A DNA stretch of 64,000 nt from Caballeronia sp. dw_19 (GCF_018449515.1 NZ_JAAVUQ010000016.1:118297-182296), one strand, 5' to 3'. Counted from the stretch's first letter, positions 25,408 through 33,865 are shown. The notes: a model not told the origin generated them from the letters alone. Translations and numbers: made by a program.

Positions 25408-26049
25408 ATGAAACCATTCGTTATACTGAATAGCTACGCGGTACCTATCGACCGGGCCGACGTCGATACCGACGCGATCTTGCCGAAGCAGTACATGGCG
25501 TTGACCAGTCGCGTCGGATTTGGCGATTACCTGTTCGACAACTGGCGATATGCCGACGTGGGCGTGCCTGGTGACGACATAACGAAACGGACCAAGCGGC
25601 CGGACTTCCCACTTAATCAGCCCCGTTATCATGGCGCACAAATCATGTTGTGCCGCGCGAACTTCGGATGCGGATCGAGCCGCGAGCATGCTGTCTGGGC
25701 GTTGGCCGACTGGGGGATCAAAGCCATCATCGCACCCAGTTACGGCGATATTTTCTACGGCAACTGCTTCAAAAACGGCTTACTTCCAATAAGGCTGCCG
25801 GCAGAACTTGTCGAAGAGTTGTTCAGCGAGCTGGCCCGGATAGACGAACCGACTCCCATGACAATCGACCTCCCGGAGCAGCGGCTGGTTTGCCAGGGTG
25901 GGAAGAGTTATTCGTTTGACCTCGACGCCTCCCGCAAGAATTCTCTGCTGTCGGGCCTTGATGAAATCGAGCAGATATTGGCTAGCTACAGCGAGCGAAT
26001 AAAGGCGTTCGAAAAGGCCCACTTCGCTGCTGAACCTTGGTTGGCATGA
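25408..26049 (+). CDS. leuD: 3-isopropylmalate dehydratase small subunit-like (LeuD paralogue)
   Basis: A 213-residue swivel-domain subunit matching LeuD in length. DRADVDTDAILPKQYM near the N-terminus and NFGCGSSREHAVWAL (~residues 87-101) are family signatures; the latter loop binds the substrate's side chain. It begins immediately at the stop of the large subunit, so the two are co-translated. Last gene before the prophage remnant; whether more genes of this operon were lost there cannot be told. Confidence 0.85.
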   Translation: MKPFVILNSYAVPIDRADVDTDAILPKQYMALTSRVGFGDYLFDNWRYADVGVPGDDITKRTKRPDFPLNQPRYHGAQIMLCRANFGCGSSREHAVWALADWGIKAIIAPSYGDIFYGNCFKNGLLPIRLPAELVEELFSELARIDEPTPMTIDLPEQRLVCQGGKSYSFDLDASRKNSLLSGLDEIEQILASYSERIKAFEKAHFAAEPWLA

Positions 26050-26452
26050 CGTGGGATCAAGAAAGTGGAGCTACACGTAAAGCACGATAACGCTGACGCG
26101 AGCGAGGTACGTGAAAACGCCTCTCGACATTATCATCGATGGAGGGGTCGTTGATCATCGATGGCCGTAGCGGACGCTCGCTATCGTCGTTGGCGAATGG
26201 CCGGTCTGCAGCAGCAAGCCGGCATATCATCGTCGATGGACCAAGTCCGCCAAGGCCGATGACCTGCCGAGCAAAGCCGAACCTATCTCTACGAGTTTGG
26301 ACATCTCATGCTCGTCTTTCGCTCGAAGAGGGTCGGAGAGAGCACGGAAGTTATATGGTTTAAAAGCGGGAAATACGGAAGTTATTTGGTTAATTTTCCG
26401 GAAGCTAATTGAGTTCCTCTACATTATTTTCGCTCTATGCTTTTCCGCAATT
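26050..26452. other. AT-richer junction between leuD and the prophage remnant, with imperfect direct repeats
   Basis: No gene is supported here. GGAAGTTATATGGTT (26346-26360) and GGAAGTTATTTGGTT (26377-26391) differ at one base and are 31 bases apart; a third degenerate copy begins at 26400 (GGAAGCTAATTGAGTT). Base composition drops towards AT compared with flanks, consistent with foreign DNA. Confidence 0.45.
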
Positions 26453-26635
26453 ATGATTCATTTCCGCAAAAACGAGAGGCCGTATGTGGTGGACTTCCAA
26501 CTTTTCCGAGCCGCCGCAAACCTCACAGACCGGATGAAGAGCCAGATGCTGCTTGCGCACGGTGGGCCAATGGCCGGAGCGCGTAGCGCTGAGCGGATGC
26601 TTGCCTTTGGCAGCATCGACAAGATGTTTGAGTAA
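26453..26635 (+). CDS. Small hypothetical protein at the prophage remnant edge
   Basis: A 60-codon frame starting MIHFRKNERPYVVDFQLF. I do not recognise it. Its mixed charged and hydrophobic composition is protein-like, and the codon use is less GC-biased than host genes. No strong RBS is seen. It could be a phage or plasmid-derived orphan, or noncoding. Confidence 0.3.
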   Translation: MIHFRKNERPYVVDFQLFRAAANLTDRMKSQMLLAHGGPMAGARSAERMLAFGSIDKMFE

Positions 26636-26658
26636 TGGTACGGCCGTAAACGACAGAA

Positions 26659-26674
26659 GCCGCCCGAAGGCGGC
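26659..26674 (-). terminator. Hairpin after the endolysin pseudogene
   Basis: GCCGCC (26659-26664) and GGCGGC (26669-26674) enclose a tetraloop, TTCG when read on the minus strand, 35 bases past the endolysin stop. Only a short T-rich stretch follows, so it is a moderate terminator. Confidence 0.5.
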
Positions 26675-26708
26675 AAATTGCGCAAACGCGCAAACTGGTG
26701 GTTAGAGA

Positions 26709-27167
26709 TCAGTCGGTTAGGAGCGCGCTGAGGTTGTGTGCCTTGATGATCGATACGATCTTCTGTCCGTACTGCGGATCTGTCGCATACCCGGCTGCGG
26801 CGATGGCCATGGCAAATGTCGTGCCGCTGGTATAGGCGAACGCGCCCCGGTACCGTGGGTTGGATAACAGGAACGAGGCATGATCCTGGATGCTGCCGAG
26901 TCAGTCCGAATACTTGCGCCACTTCGCCTGGACCGTCGTCCATTGGCCGTCGAGATACTCGCGCGTGGGCAGCATGAATACCGCACCAGCCCAACTTGGG
27001 TCAGCCTTCACGCCGAACAGGTTGAATGCCTCGGTGCAGAGCTGCGACGAACTCCATCCACTCTCGAGCGTGCCTTCGGCTACGACAAACGATGCCGGTA
27101 TTTTTGATGCGGGTGCATTCGCACGCGCGGCAGGGTTCACCGCGGCAATGAAGTCGTCTGGTGTCAT
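26709..27167 (-). pseudogene. Phage endolysin, FlgJ-type glucosaminidase, with an internal stop
   Basis: Reading on the minus strand from MTPDDFIAAVNPAARA, the glucosaminidase motif VVAEGTLESGW (catalytic Glu) is present. After WRKYSD the frame meets TGA, yet continues in the same frame as LGSIQDHASFLLSNPRYRG and then MAIAAAGYATDPQYGQKI to a normal stop at 26709. Family members have tryptophan at the stop position (SxWLxSIxDHAxFL), so a single TGG to TGA change explains it. Full length would be about 152 residues, typical for a phage lysin. ATG 27167 overlaps the holin stop as ATGA. Probably inactive unless read through. Confidence 0.75.
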
Positions 27168-27367
27168 AGGACCGCCATTACCAGTTTGATGCATGCGTTA
27201 ATCCACTCAGGCAGCGCTTCGTGATTCATCACCCTAGCCAGAGACCAAAGGATCACGATCGGCAGCACGACTGGTACGAAAACCTTCTTCAACAAAAATG
27301 TCCACGCTTCTGCGAGCCGACAGAAAATGCGCTTTACGGCCACGCCATGGTTCCACGCGTCGCGCAT
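27164..27367 (-). CDS. Putative phage holin
   Basis: A 67-residue protein with a basic N-terminal part and one or two hydrophobic segments (FLLKKVFVPVVLPIVILWSLA and a C-terminal WINACIKLVMAVL). Small size, membrane character and an ATGA overlap with an endolysin gene are the classic holin-lysin arrangement. It should form pores letting the lysin reach peptidoglycan. I cannot assign a specific holin family. Confidence 0.55.
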   Translation of the reverse strand: MRDAWNHGVAVKRIFCRLAEAWTFLLKKVFVPVVLPIVILWSLARVMNHEALPEWINACIKLVMAVL

Positions 27368-27549
27368 TGCCTCGTGTCTTCTGCGATTTGCTTTACTGCG
27401 GTCGTCGTGCTGTCGATCACGACGTCCTGATTGCTTAAGCGCAGGTTGACGGCGGCGAACTGGTTGGCCACATCCTTCCAGCGTTTATCGTCGGTTGTGA
27501 GGCTAGTGATCTCCTTGTCAGAGATGCCGGGCCGCTCTTGGCCGTTCAT
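27334..27549 (-). CDS. Small phage-type hypothetical protein
   Basis: A 71-residue hydrophilic protein (MNGQERPGISDKEITSLT start) with a helical, coiled-coil-like middle (NQFAAVNLRLSNQD). It overlaps the holin start by 34 bases and precedes the lysis pair. Similar short proteins occur before lysis genes in Burkholderia phages; function unknown. Confidence 0.5.
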   Translation of the reverse strand: MNGQERPGISDKEITSLTTDDKRWKDVANQFAAVNLRLSNQDVVIDSTTTAVKQIAEDTRQCATRGTMAWP

Positions 27550-27564
27550 TCATTGCCCCGGGAA

Positions 27565-27588
27565 TGAAAAAGCCGCCCGGAGGCGGCT
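27565..27588 (-). terminator. Rho-independent terminator, minus strand
   Basis: On the minus strand, AGCCGCC and GGCGGCT form a 7-bp stem with loop TCCG followed directly by TTTTT. It separates the 27630-27749 gene from the lysis genes. Confidence 0.75.
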
Positions 27589-27601
27589 GTGGTACGGACG
27601 T

Positions 27602-27624
27602 AAAAAAACCGCCTCGGAGCGGTT
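27602..27624 (-). terminator. Rho-independent terminator, minus strand
   Basis: On the minus strand, AACCGC and GCGGTT enclose a 6-base loop and run into a T7 tract. It ends 6 bases past the small gene at 27630-27749 and, with the next hairpin, makes a double terminator. Confidence 0.75.
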
Positions 27625-27629
27625 CGGCT

Positions 27630-27749
27630 CTACTTGCCTTTGATCGCTCGCCGCATTCGGGCTTCTATCTCATCCAGCGACTTCTCCCCGATCTCTACTC
27701 CGCGCGCATCCAATGCCTGCTGGAGCAACAGGATGACCTGGCTGTTCAT
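27630..27749 (-). CDS. Very small phage-type protein (39 residues)
   Basis: A 39-codon frame on the minus strand, starting MNSQVILLLQQALDARG and ending with the basic RMRRAIKGK. Composition is that of a real amphipathic helical protein, and a strong terminator follows its stop at once. Comparable short helical proteins accompany phage tail or lysis genes. Function unknown. Confidence 0.45.
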   Translation of the reverse strand: MNSQVILLLQQALDARGVEIGEKSLDEIEARMRRAIKGK

Positions 27750-27841
27750 CGATGCTTGGCTACAGATACCAACCCGGGAAAGCGGCTATCCGGCTTGTGG
27801 CAATATACGGACTTCCAAGAGTCGAGTCATGGGGGGAAGGC

Positions 27842-28873
27842 ATGTCATTGATGAAAAAACTTGGCCGTTCGATAGGCCCGATCCGCCGATTGCATGATAG
27901 CCGGAACGAACTATTCGGGGCACTTCAAGCATCAGAAGAGCGAGTGCGCGATCTGGATCGCCAGTTAGAGATCGCTCGCGGTACACCCTTCTTCGCGTAC
28001 TTCGCCGACTTTGATGCGATCGACTGCATGCGCCGCCATCAAGTTCGTGATCTAAAGCCAACCCCTGGTTTCCAGACTAACTGGCTTGGCGTGCTCGTTG
28101 ACCCCAAGATTTATTCGTATCTCGCTGACCAGGGCGGCAAGCTGGAAGAATTTCCTCTCCCGGCCAACTGGCACGCCGACATTGCTGAATGGGCATCGGC
28201 GCTGCACGCTATCGAGTTGGCGCGCTCCGACACCTTCACCATGATCGAACTAGGATGCGGATGGGGATGCTGGATGAACAACACCGGTGTCGCGGCTAGG
28301 CGCACCGGTCGCAAAGCGCATGCTATCGGCATTGAGGGCGACGAAGGCCATCTTGAGTTTGCGCGCGAATCACTGGCGCATAACGGTTTCTCGCAGGACG
28401 AATACACGCTGCATCGAGGAGTCGCTGCGGCTACCAATGGAACCGCACTCTTTCCGCGTCAGGAATACGCTGGAGGAAAGTGGGGACTGGAGCCCGTCTT
28501 CGGCGCTACGCAAGAGCAACAGGATGAGGCCATGGCCGCCGGCAGCCACGATCTGCTGCCGATGATTTCCCTTGAAACCGCAATCGGCAACAGAGACAGG
28601 ATTGATTTGTTGCACATAGATATTCAGGGCGGCGAGGCTAACCTCATCGAATCGTGCTTGCCGATCCTAAGCGAGAGGGTCGCCTACATCCTGGTCGGGA
28701 CTCACTCAAAACACATCGAAGCGCGATTGTACGACACTCTGATTTCCGCTGGCTGGGCGATCGAGATGGAGCGCCCAGCCTTCTATCAGGTCGCTAACGG
28801 CAGGCCTGTGTTGTACGTGGACGGCGTGCAAGCGTGGCGCAATCCGCGTTTCATTCCATTGGGGAAAGTCTGA
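27842..28873 (+). CDS. SAM-dependent methyltransferase, FkbM-like, prophage cargo gene
   Basis: A 343-residue protein. After a short coiled segment (residues ~15-45), a Rossmann methyltransferase core carries the SAM motif ELGCGWGCW (~residues 163-171), the acidic second-strand residue in GIEGDEGHLEFAR, and LLHIDIQGGEANLIESCL, the motif IV/V area typical of FkbM enzymes. I start at ATG 27842 after GGGGGGAAGG rather than at 27752. It lies opposite in strand to the surrounding phage genes, the usual pattern for a prophage cargo gene. A sugar or protein O-methylation role is possible but unproven. Confidence 0.65.
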   Translation: MSLMKKLGRSIGPIRRLHDSRNELFGALQASEERVRDLDRQLEIARGTPFFAYFADFDAIDCMRRHQVRDLKPTPGFQTNWLGVLVDPKIYSYLADQGGKLEEFPLPANWHADIAEWASALHAIELARSDTFTMIELGCGWGCWMNNTGVAARRTGRKAHAIGIEGDEGHLEFARESLAHNGFSQDEYTLHRGVAAATNGTALFPRQEYAGGKWGLEPVFGATQEQQDEAMAAGSHDLLPMISLETAIGNRDRIDLLHIDIQGGEANLIESCLPILSERVAYILVGTHSKHIEARLYDTLISAGWAIEMERPAFYQVANGRPVLYVDGVQAWRNPRFIPLGKV

Positions 28874-28876
28874 AGT

Positions 28877-29113
28877 CTAGTTTAAGGGAGATTGCGGCGC
28901 GGATCCCGTGCCCGTCTCCGGAGCTCTGAAGGTCGATCCGTTGTATGTCCACCAGCATGCCGGCTGCGGATCGAGATTTGTGACATCCACCATCTGTGCC
29001 ACCTGATTCGCCGTAAAACGGTCTGTTATTGGCCATTCATTGCCGTCCTCCTGCAACAGCGGCTGAATGATCTCCTGTACGACACCGTCGCTCACGCGTG
29101 CATAGATCGTCAT
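28877..29113 (-). CDS. Phage tail-associated hypothetical protein
   Basis: A 78-residue protein beginning MTIYARVSDGVVQEIIQP. The pattern of a short first strand, then an FTANQVAQMVDV stretch and CWWTYNGSTFRAP, is like small proteins encoded right after phage tail fibres. Its ATG shares a base with the stop of the preceding tail-fibre fragment (TAATG). The frame extends upstream to 29128 but 29113 is the likely start. Function unknown. Confidence 0.6.
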   Translation of the reverse strand: MTIYARVSDGVVQEIIQPLLQEDGNEWPITDRFTANQVAQMVDVTNLDPQPACWWTYNGSTFRAPETGTGSAPQSPLN

Positions 29114-29169
29114 TATGCATACTCCCAAATTTCAATAATTCCAGGTGCGCCCGCAGCCTCGCCCGGTCA
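29113..29169 (-). pseudogene. C-terminal remnant of a phage tail fibre
   Basis: On the minus strand the frame ending at 29113 reads PGEAAGAPGIIEIWEYA before the stop. GAPGIIEIWEY-like tails close many phage tail fibre or collar proteins. A stop lies 17 codons upstream in the same frame, so the gene body has been lost or frameshifted. Confidence 0.5.
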
Positions 29170-29214
29170 AGCAAGCCGCGGAGATAGCGGGCAAGCATCG
29201 AACGATTTTGATCG

Positions 29215-29304
29215 TTATTGCTTATTGCGGCGCCCGATTTCGACCGCGAGAGCCGCCATCGGGTACAGGCACGCGCTGAACCCCGAATAGAAGTGAGCGC
29301 CCAT
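29215..29304 (-). CDS. Small unidentified frame next to the tail remnant
   Basis: A 29-codon frame, MGAHFYSGFSACLYPMAA then LAVEIGRRNKQ. It resembles nothing I know and may be part of the decayed tail gene in another frame. Listed with low confidence. Confidence 0.2.
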   Translation of the reverse strand: MGAHFYSGFSACLYPMAALAVEIGRRNKQ

Positions 29305-29328
29305 TATGCACAGAAGGAAAAGCATGAC

Positions 29329-29350
29329 GGCACAAAGCCTCCGTTGTGCC
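29329..29350. repeat. Inverted repeat in the 276-base gap before the mxa genes
   Basis: GGCACAA (29329-29335) and TTGTGCC (29344-29350) form a 7-bp stem. The interval 29305-29580 otherwise shows no supported gene; it should contain the mxaR promoter. Confidence 0.35.
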
Positions 29351-29580
29351 CGGACCTTAAGGGCCTGCGCGATTAGTTACGTTGAATCGCAGGCACAACG
29401 TGTACCGCCGGCTGTGACAGTGTGTTTCTCAGCCGTTCATGCCATTGCTGATTAAAACCTTCGCCGGCAAGCCTTTGAACATGAGCCCGCGCGTGTTTAA
29501 ACTCGGTACGACTCTTGCGTTCTCTCGCTCCGGCGCATTGTTTCCTACACAGTGCTGCCGTGCAACAGGAGACCGGGCCG

Positions 29581-30600
29581 ATGGCTTTCGAGGAGCAACT
29601 TCAGGATTGGCGCGAGAGTGCATTGCGGGTGGAGTTGAGCGTCACCGCCGCCGTCGCAGGCCAGCATGAAATTATCCGCCTGATTAACGTTGCGCTGTTT
29701 GCGCGCGGTCACGTGTTGCTGGAAGGCGGCGTCGGGGTCGGCAAAACGACCGTGCTGCGCGCATTTTCGCGGGCCATCGGCGGAGGCTTCGGGCGCGTGG
29801 AAGGCACCATCGACATGATGCCGGGCGACCTCATCTATCACACGTATGTAGACGCAGACGGAAGGCCTCGTATTGATCCCGGTCCCTTGCTGCGCCACGG
29901 TGAAAGCCTGACGACGTTCTTCTTCAACGAGATCAACCGGGCGCGGCCGCAGGTCCAGTCGCTCCTGCTGCGCGCGATGGCCGAGCGTTCCGTTTCCGCG
30001 TTCGACCGTGAATATCACTTTCCTCACATGACGGTGTTCGCGGATCGTAACAAGGTTGAACGCGAGGAGACCTTCGAGCTGGCATCGGCTGCGCGGGACC
30101 GGTTTCTCTTCGAGCTGAACATGCCGACGCCGTCAGATTCCGAAGTAAGACGCGCGCTGGTTTTTGATCCCGTTTTCCACGATGTCGACGCATTGCTTGA
30201 GCGGGTGACGCCTGGCGTGGTCCGATGGGCAGAGCTGAACGACATCGGCGCCAGCATTCAACGCAACGTGAGCGCCAGCGCAACGATCGAGCGCTACGTG
30301 CTCGACATCTGGCGCGCGACCGAGAACCCGCTGCAATTCGATATTGCCCTGGACGGCGTTGACATGGAGCGGCTCATCCTCGTGGGTGCGAGTCCGCGCG
30401 GCATGAGCGCACTCTTGCGGGCAGCGCGTGTGGTCGCGTGGCTGGCCGGGCGCTCGCATCTGATACCGGAGGATATTCATGCCGTGTTGTTGCCCGCGCT
30501 CGGGCATCGCGTGTTCTTCACGCCAATCTACGAACTGCGCCGACAGGAACTTGCGGAAGCGCTAATTGCGCAGATCATGGCGAGAGTCGCGGTGCCGTAA
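29581..30600 (+). CDS. mxaR: MoxR-type AAA ATPase of the methanol dehydrogenase cluster
   Basis: A 339-residue AAA+ ATPase. Walker A is GGVGVGKTT (~residues 50-58), Walker B lies in FFFNEINRARP, and sensor-like residues follow. MoxR ATPases act with von Willebrand factor A proteins as chaperones for enzyme maturation. Here the five genes that follow match mxaS, A, C, K and L in order, so this is the MxaR-type member. An AGGAG precedes ATG 29581; the frame extends back to 29515 without an RBS. Confidence 0.85.
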   Translation: MAFEEQLQDWRESALRVELSVTAAVAGQHEIIRLINVALFARGHVLLEGGVGVGKTTVLRAFSRAIGGGFGRVEGTIDMMPGDLIYHTYVDADGRPRIDPGPLLRHGESLTTFFFNEINRARPQVQSLLLRAMAERSVSAFDREYHFPHMTVFADRNKVEREETFELASAARDRFLFELNMPTPSDSEVRRALVFDPVFHDVDALLERVTPGVVRWAELNDIGASIQRNVSASATIERYVLDIWRATENPLQFDIALDGVDMERLILVGASPRGMSALLRAARVVAWLAGRSHLIPEDIHAVLLPALGHRVFFTPIYELRRQELAEALIAQIMARVAVP

Positions 30601-30604
30601 CGTC

Positions 30605-31477
30605 ATGAATGCGATGAGCCCAATGCCAGAATTTCACTACCGGTTGCCAATGCGTGCCGGCGGTTCGCGACCCGGATCGCATCCCGGTTCCAGTTTCGGC
30701 GCGGGTCAGGCATTCGCCATGCACGCGCGTCTTTTCGATCATCCAGATCCACGCCGTATTGATTTACGCGCGAGCTTGCGGGCTATTCCCGCCGAGTGGC
30801 TCGTTCGCGTTCATCTGCAACGCGTGGCCGTACCGGTGTACGTATTGATCGACGTATCAGCGTCGATGCACTTCGGGCGGCTCAAATCCAAGCTCGACGT
30901 TGCGGCGGATTTTATAGGCGCGCTGGGTTACAGCGCGTTCCGTGCGGGCGATCAGGTCGGCATGCTCGCGTTCGATGCCGCCGAGCGTGAAGATCTCTAT
31001 TCACCGGCGCGCTATGGTCAGGGTGTCGGCGACGTGATGGCGGCCACAGTGCGCCGCGCCGCGCAATCGCCCGGCGTGGCGGGAGGTATCGATGGACTGG
31101 AAAAATCGGTCGCGAAACTTGCCGGGAGGCAGGGGATTGTCTTTATCATCTCGGATTTTCATTGGCCGCTGAAACGGCTGCCGAAGATCCTGGATACATT
31201 GACCCATGCCTACGTCATCCCTATGGTTATATGGGACTCCGCGGAAGTCGAACCACCGGAGCATGGCGGGCTGCTAGCTGTTGACGACGCCGAAACGGGA
31301 GAGCGCCGAACAGTGTGGCTGCAGGGTAAAACGCGTCGGGATTGGCGCGACGCCGTCGTGCGGCGGCGTGCCGAAATCGAGCGGCTTTTCGATAAACGCG
31401 GGATACGGCCGTTCTACGTTCAGGGCGCATTCGAGGCCGAAGCGTTGTCGCGATATTTCCTGGAAGCAGTCGCATGA
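30605..31477 (+). CDS. mxaS: DUF58/vWA-like methanol dehydrogenase maturation protein MxaS
   Basis: A 290-residue DUF58 protein. The N-terminal FHYRLPMRAGGSRPGSHPG is like MxaS proteins, and a degenerate MIDAS (DVSASMHFG, ~residues 87-95) begins the vWA-like domain. It follows the ATPase by four bases and its stop overlaps mxaA as ATGA. Known role in methylotrophs: required for assembling active PQQ-calcium methanol dehydrogenase; exact biochemistry unresolved. Confidence 0.8.
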   Translation: MNAMSPMPEFHYRLPMRAGGSRPGSHPGSSFGAGQAFAMHARLFDHPDPRRIDLRASLRAIPAEWLVRVHLQRVAVPVYVLIDVSASMHFGRLKSKLDVAADFIGALGYSAFRAGDQVGMLAFDAAEREDLYSPARYGQGVGDVMAATVRRAAQSPGVAGGIDGLEKSVAKLAGRQGIVFIISDFHWPLKRLPKILDTLTHAYVIPMVIWDSAEVEPPEHGGLLAVDDAETGERRTVWLQGKTRRDWRDAVVRRRAEIERLFDKRGIRPFYVQGAFEAEALSRYFLEAVA

Positions 31478-32346
31478 GCCTATTCACGCGTCCGCTATTC
31501 CTGGTCATCACGGCAGTAATCCTAAGCATGACGCATGCTGCCAGGGCGGCGCCTGCGCCGGTCACCATGGAGCAACCGCGCGCGTTCGGCTACACGGTAG
31601 GCGATGTGCTTTCGCAACGCATCCTGCTCCCTTTGGGCAACGACGGTTCTAGCGCCGCCGCGACGCCATCGACGGGGCGCATCGGCATCTGGTTCGAGCG
31701 CCGCCATCCGCGTATTGAAACGGATGGGGAAGGGCGGCGATGGATGGTCATCGACTATCAGATCGTGAACGCGCCGCAAACGCTCACCACCATTTCACTC
31801 CCCGCCCTGACACTGGGTTCGCTACAGGTACCGGAATGGCCGCTAAGCGTGAGTCCGCTCACGCCAAATACGGCATTTGGCACGGGCGACCTTCTACCAC
31901 TGCGTCCCGACCGGCCAGCGCCGTTACCCGCCATTGCGCCGCTGCGCAGGCAGGCCATGTGGGCGCTTTGCTTCCTTACATTGACGCTTGTCGCATGGTT
32001 CGGCTGGTGGAAATGGCGTAACACACGCGAAGCGGCGCGCTTGCCGTTTGCCCGGGCGTACATGGAAATGCAGCGCTTCGATTCATCCCAATCCGATAAA
32101 AACGCGCACGGGTGGCTGTGTCTGCATCGTGCATTAAACGAGACGGCAGGGCAGGTCGTGCATGCCGGTTCACTGCCGGGCCTGCTTGCAAGAGCGCCGC
32201 ATTTGCAAGCGCTGCAGCCGCAGCTCGAACTCTTCTACCAGCACTCGGGCGAGCGTTTCTTTGCGTCGCGTTCAGCCGATGAAAGCTTCCCCTTGCTCGA
32301 CTTGAGCCGCGCGCTCTGTCGCGCGGAGAGGCGTCAGCAGCAATGA
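31474..32346 (+). CDS. mxaA: MxaA, methanol dehydrogenase calcium-insertion/maturation protein
   Basis: A 290-residue protein with a signal peptide (cleavage near ARAAPAP), a periplasmic beta-rich part and one membrane helix at ~residues 160-180 (MWALCFLTLTLVAWFGWW), leaving a cytoplasmic tail of about 110 residues. This topology and its position between mxaS and mxaC fit MxaA, needed in methylotrophs to insert calcium into methanol dehydrogenase. Sequence conservation in this family is low, so the call rests mainly on gene order. ATGA overlaps at both ends. Confidence 0.75.
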   Translation: MSLFTRPLFLVITAVILSMTHAARAAPAPVTMEQPRAFGYTVGDVLSQRILLPLGNDGSSAAATPSTGRIGIWFERRHPRIETDGEGRRWMVIDYQIVNAPQTLTTISLPALTLGSLQVPEWPLSVSPLTPNTAFGTGDLLPLRPDRPAPLPAIAPLRRQAMWALCFLTLTLVAWFGWWKWRNTREAARLPFARAYMEMQRFDSSQSDKNAHGWLCLHRALNETAGQVVHAGSLPGLLARAPHLQALQPQLELFYQHSGERFFASRSADESFPLLDLSRALCRAERRQQQ

Positions 32347-33323
32347 CTTCACCTATCGACTTCGCCCATCCTTACGTGCTTGTTCTCATGCCGCTCGCCT
32401 GCCTTGCGTTGCTGCGTCGACGCAGTGATACGCTGAGCTTTTCGTATATAGGATGGCTGCCGGTCGACCCGCTAGGGCGTGCGGTCGGGACATTATGGCG
32501 AGGCTGCGCGGTGCTGGCGATACTTTGCATAGTCATTGGTCTGGCAAGCCCGGGCCGTTCCAACATGCACGTTTTGCACACCGGTACCGGTGCCGAAATT
32601 CTCATCCTGATGGACCGAAGTTCCAGCATGGATGACACGATGGGGCGGCAGCCGATCGACTCGCGGGGCATGTCGAAGAATGAAGTCGCTCGTCGGGCGA
32701 TAACCCGTTTCGTCGATGACCGTCCGAACGACCGGTTCGCGTTCATGATGTTCGGCATCAGCGCTATACCGGTCATTCAGTTCACGGCGAATCATGAAAT
32801 TATTCAAGCCGCGATAGCCGGCACGGGAATTGGCCGCGGCATGGCAGACACGCAGCTCGATCGCGGTTTGCGTGCAGCGATTGGACAATTTGACGGACGT
32901 CGTTACGACAGCCACCGGGCGATCGTACTTGTCTCGGACGGCGGCGCAAGACTCGACGCACAAGCGCGTCGCGATATAGCGGAAGGTCTCGCACGCAATC
33001 AGATCGACCTGTATTTCATCTACCTGCGCAGTGGCGTATACAGCCCTGATCTGCGGGCGATCGCCGCCGGCGATACCTCCGCCGAGGCCGAGCTGCACCG
33101 GTTTTTTGTCACGTTGAAGTCCCCGTATCACCTCTATCAAGCAAGCGACGCGGATGCGATGGCCGCCGCCATGACCGATATCAACCGGCAACAAAAATAT
33201 CAGGTGTCGTTTGTCGAGCAGTTGCCGCGACAGGATCACAGTGCTTATTGGTTTGCGGTCGCGCTGGTCTTCTGCGCTTTCCTGCTCGCGTTGAATCTGG
33301 TTCAGGTCAGGAGTTGGACATGA
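32343..33323 (+). CDS. mxaC: MxaC, vWA-domain membrane protein
   Basis: A 326-residue protein: two N-terminal membrane helices (~10-25 and 52-70), a vWA domain with an intact MIDAS DRSSS (residues 91-95), and a C-terminal helix near AYWFAVALVFCAFLLALN. The layout is that of BatA/MxaC proteins, which work with the MoxR ATPase. Its last bases overlap mxaK (ATGA). Confidence 0.8.
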   Translation: MTSPIDFAHPYVLVLMPLACLALLRRRSDTLSFSYIGWLPVDPLGRAVGTLWRGCAVLAILCIVIGLASPGRSNMHVLHTGTGAEILILMDRSSSMDDTMGRQPIDSRGMSKNEVARRAITRFVDDRPNDRFAFMMFGISAIPVIQFTANHEIIQAAIAGTGIGRGMADTQLDRGLRAAIGQFDGRRYDSHRAIVLVSDGGARLDAQARRDIAEGLARNQIDLYFIYLRSGVYSPDLRAIAAGDTSAEAELHRFFVTLKSPYHLYQASDADAMAAAMTDINRQQKYQVSFVEQLPRQDHSAYWFAVALVFCAFLLALNLVQVRSWT

Positions 33324-33865
33324 GACGCTCCTGGACTCACATCGCGTTTGGACTTGTTGCGCTGGGTTGTGCGGCGGTGGTGGCAGATGACGGATTACGA
33401 ATGAAACATGCTGAAGATGTGCGCCAGGCTGTCTCCGAAGCAGGCGTCATCACCAGCGTGCCGTCCCATCTGGCCGATCTACCCGAGGCTCGATTGGCCC
33501 GTGCGATGGCACTGTCGAAAGCGGGTGCATACGCTGACGCGCAGAAACTCTATGAGGCGCAGATACAAGACGACGCCGGCAGCGACCTGGCGCAGGCTGC
33601 GCTTTTCAACCTGGGCAATATGTATTTGCGTCAGGCGACCGGCGAGGGAAATCCCGGTCCTGTCAAATCGTTGCCCCTGCTGGAACAGGCGAAGCAACGA
33701 TACCGCCAGTTGCTGCGCGTGACGCCCGGCGACTGGGATGCGCGCTACAACCTCGAACGCGCGTTATGGCGCGCTCCCGAAGAGACCGAGAGCGCCGACG
33801 AGCCGGATGTCAAGGAGCAGCACGACGTCAAGTTGCGCGGCGCTCAGGCTGAGGATCTGCCGTGA
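33320..33865 (+). CDS. mxaK: MxaK, methanol dehydrogenase accessory protein
   Basis: A 181-residue protein with an N-terminal membrane anchor or signal (AFGLVALGCAAVVA) and TPR-like helical repeats (LARAMALSKAGAYADAQKLYE, LFNLGNMYLRQA, RYNLERALWR). The position between mxaC and mxaL and the size match MxaK. I start at ATG 33320, preceded by AGGAG. It overlaps both neighbours by four bases. Confidence 0.75.
   Translation: MRRSWTHIAFGLVALGCAAVVADDGLRMKHAEDVRQAVSEAGVITSVPSHLADLPEARLARAMALSKAGAYADAQKLYEAQIQDDAGSDLAQAALFNLGNMYLRQATGEGNPGPVKSLPLLEQAKQRYRQLLRVTPGDWDARYNLERALWRAPEETESADEPDVKEQHDVKLRGAQAEDLP

Noticed and set aside
29439..29669. A 76-codon plus-strand frame before mxaR, considered as a remnant of mxaI or mxaG
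   Set aside because: No haem CxxCH motif and no lysine-rich MxaI pattern; it runs into the mxaR gene in another frame.
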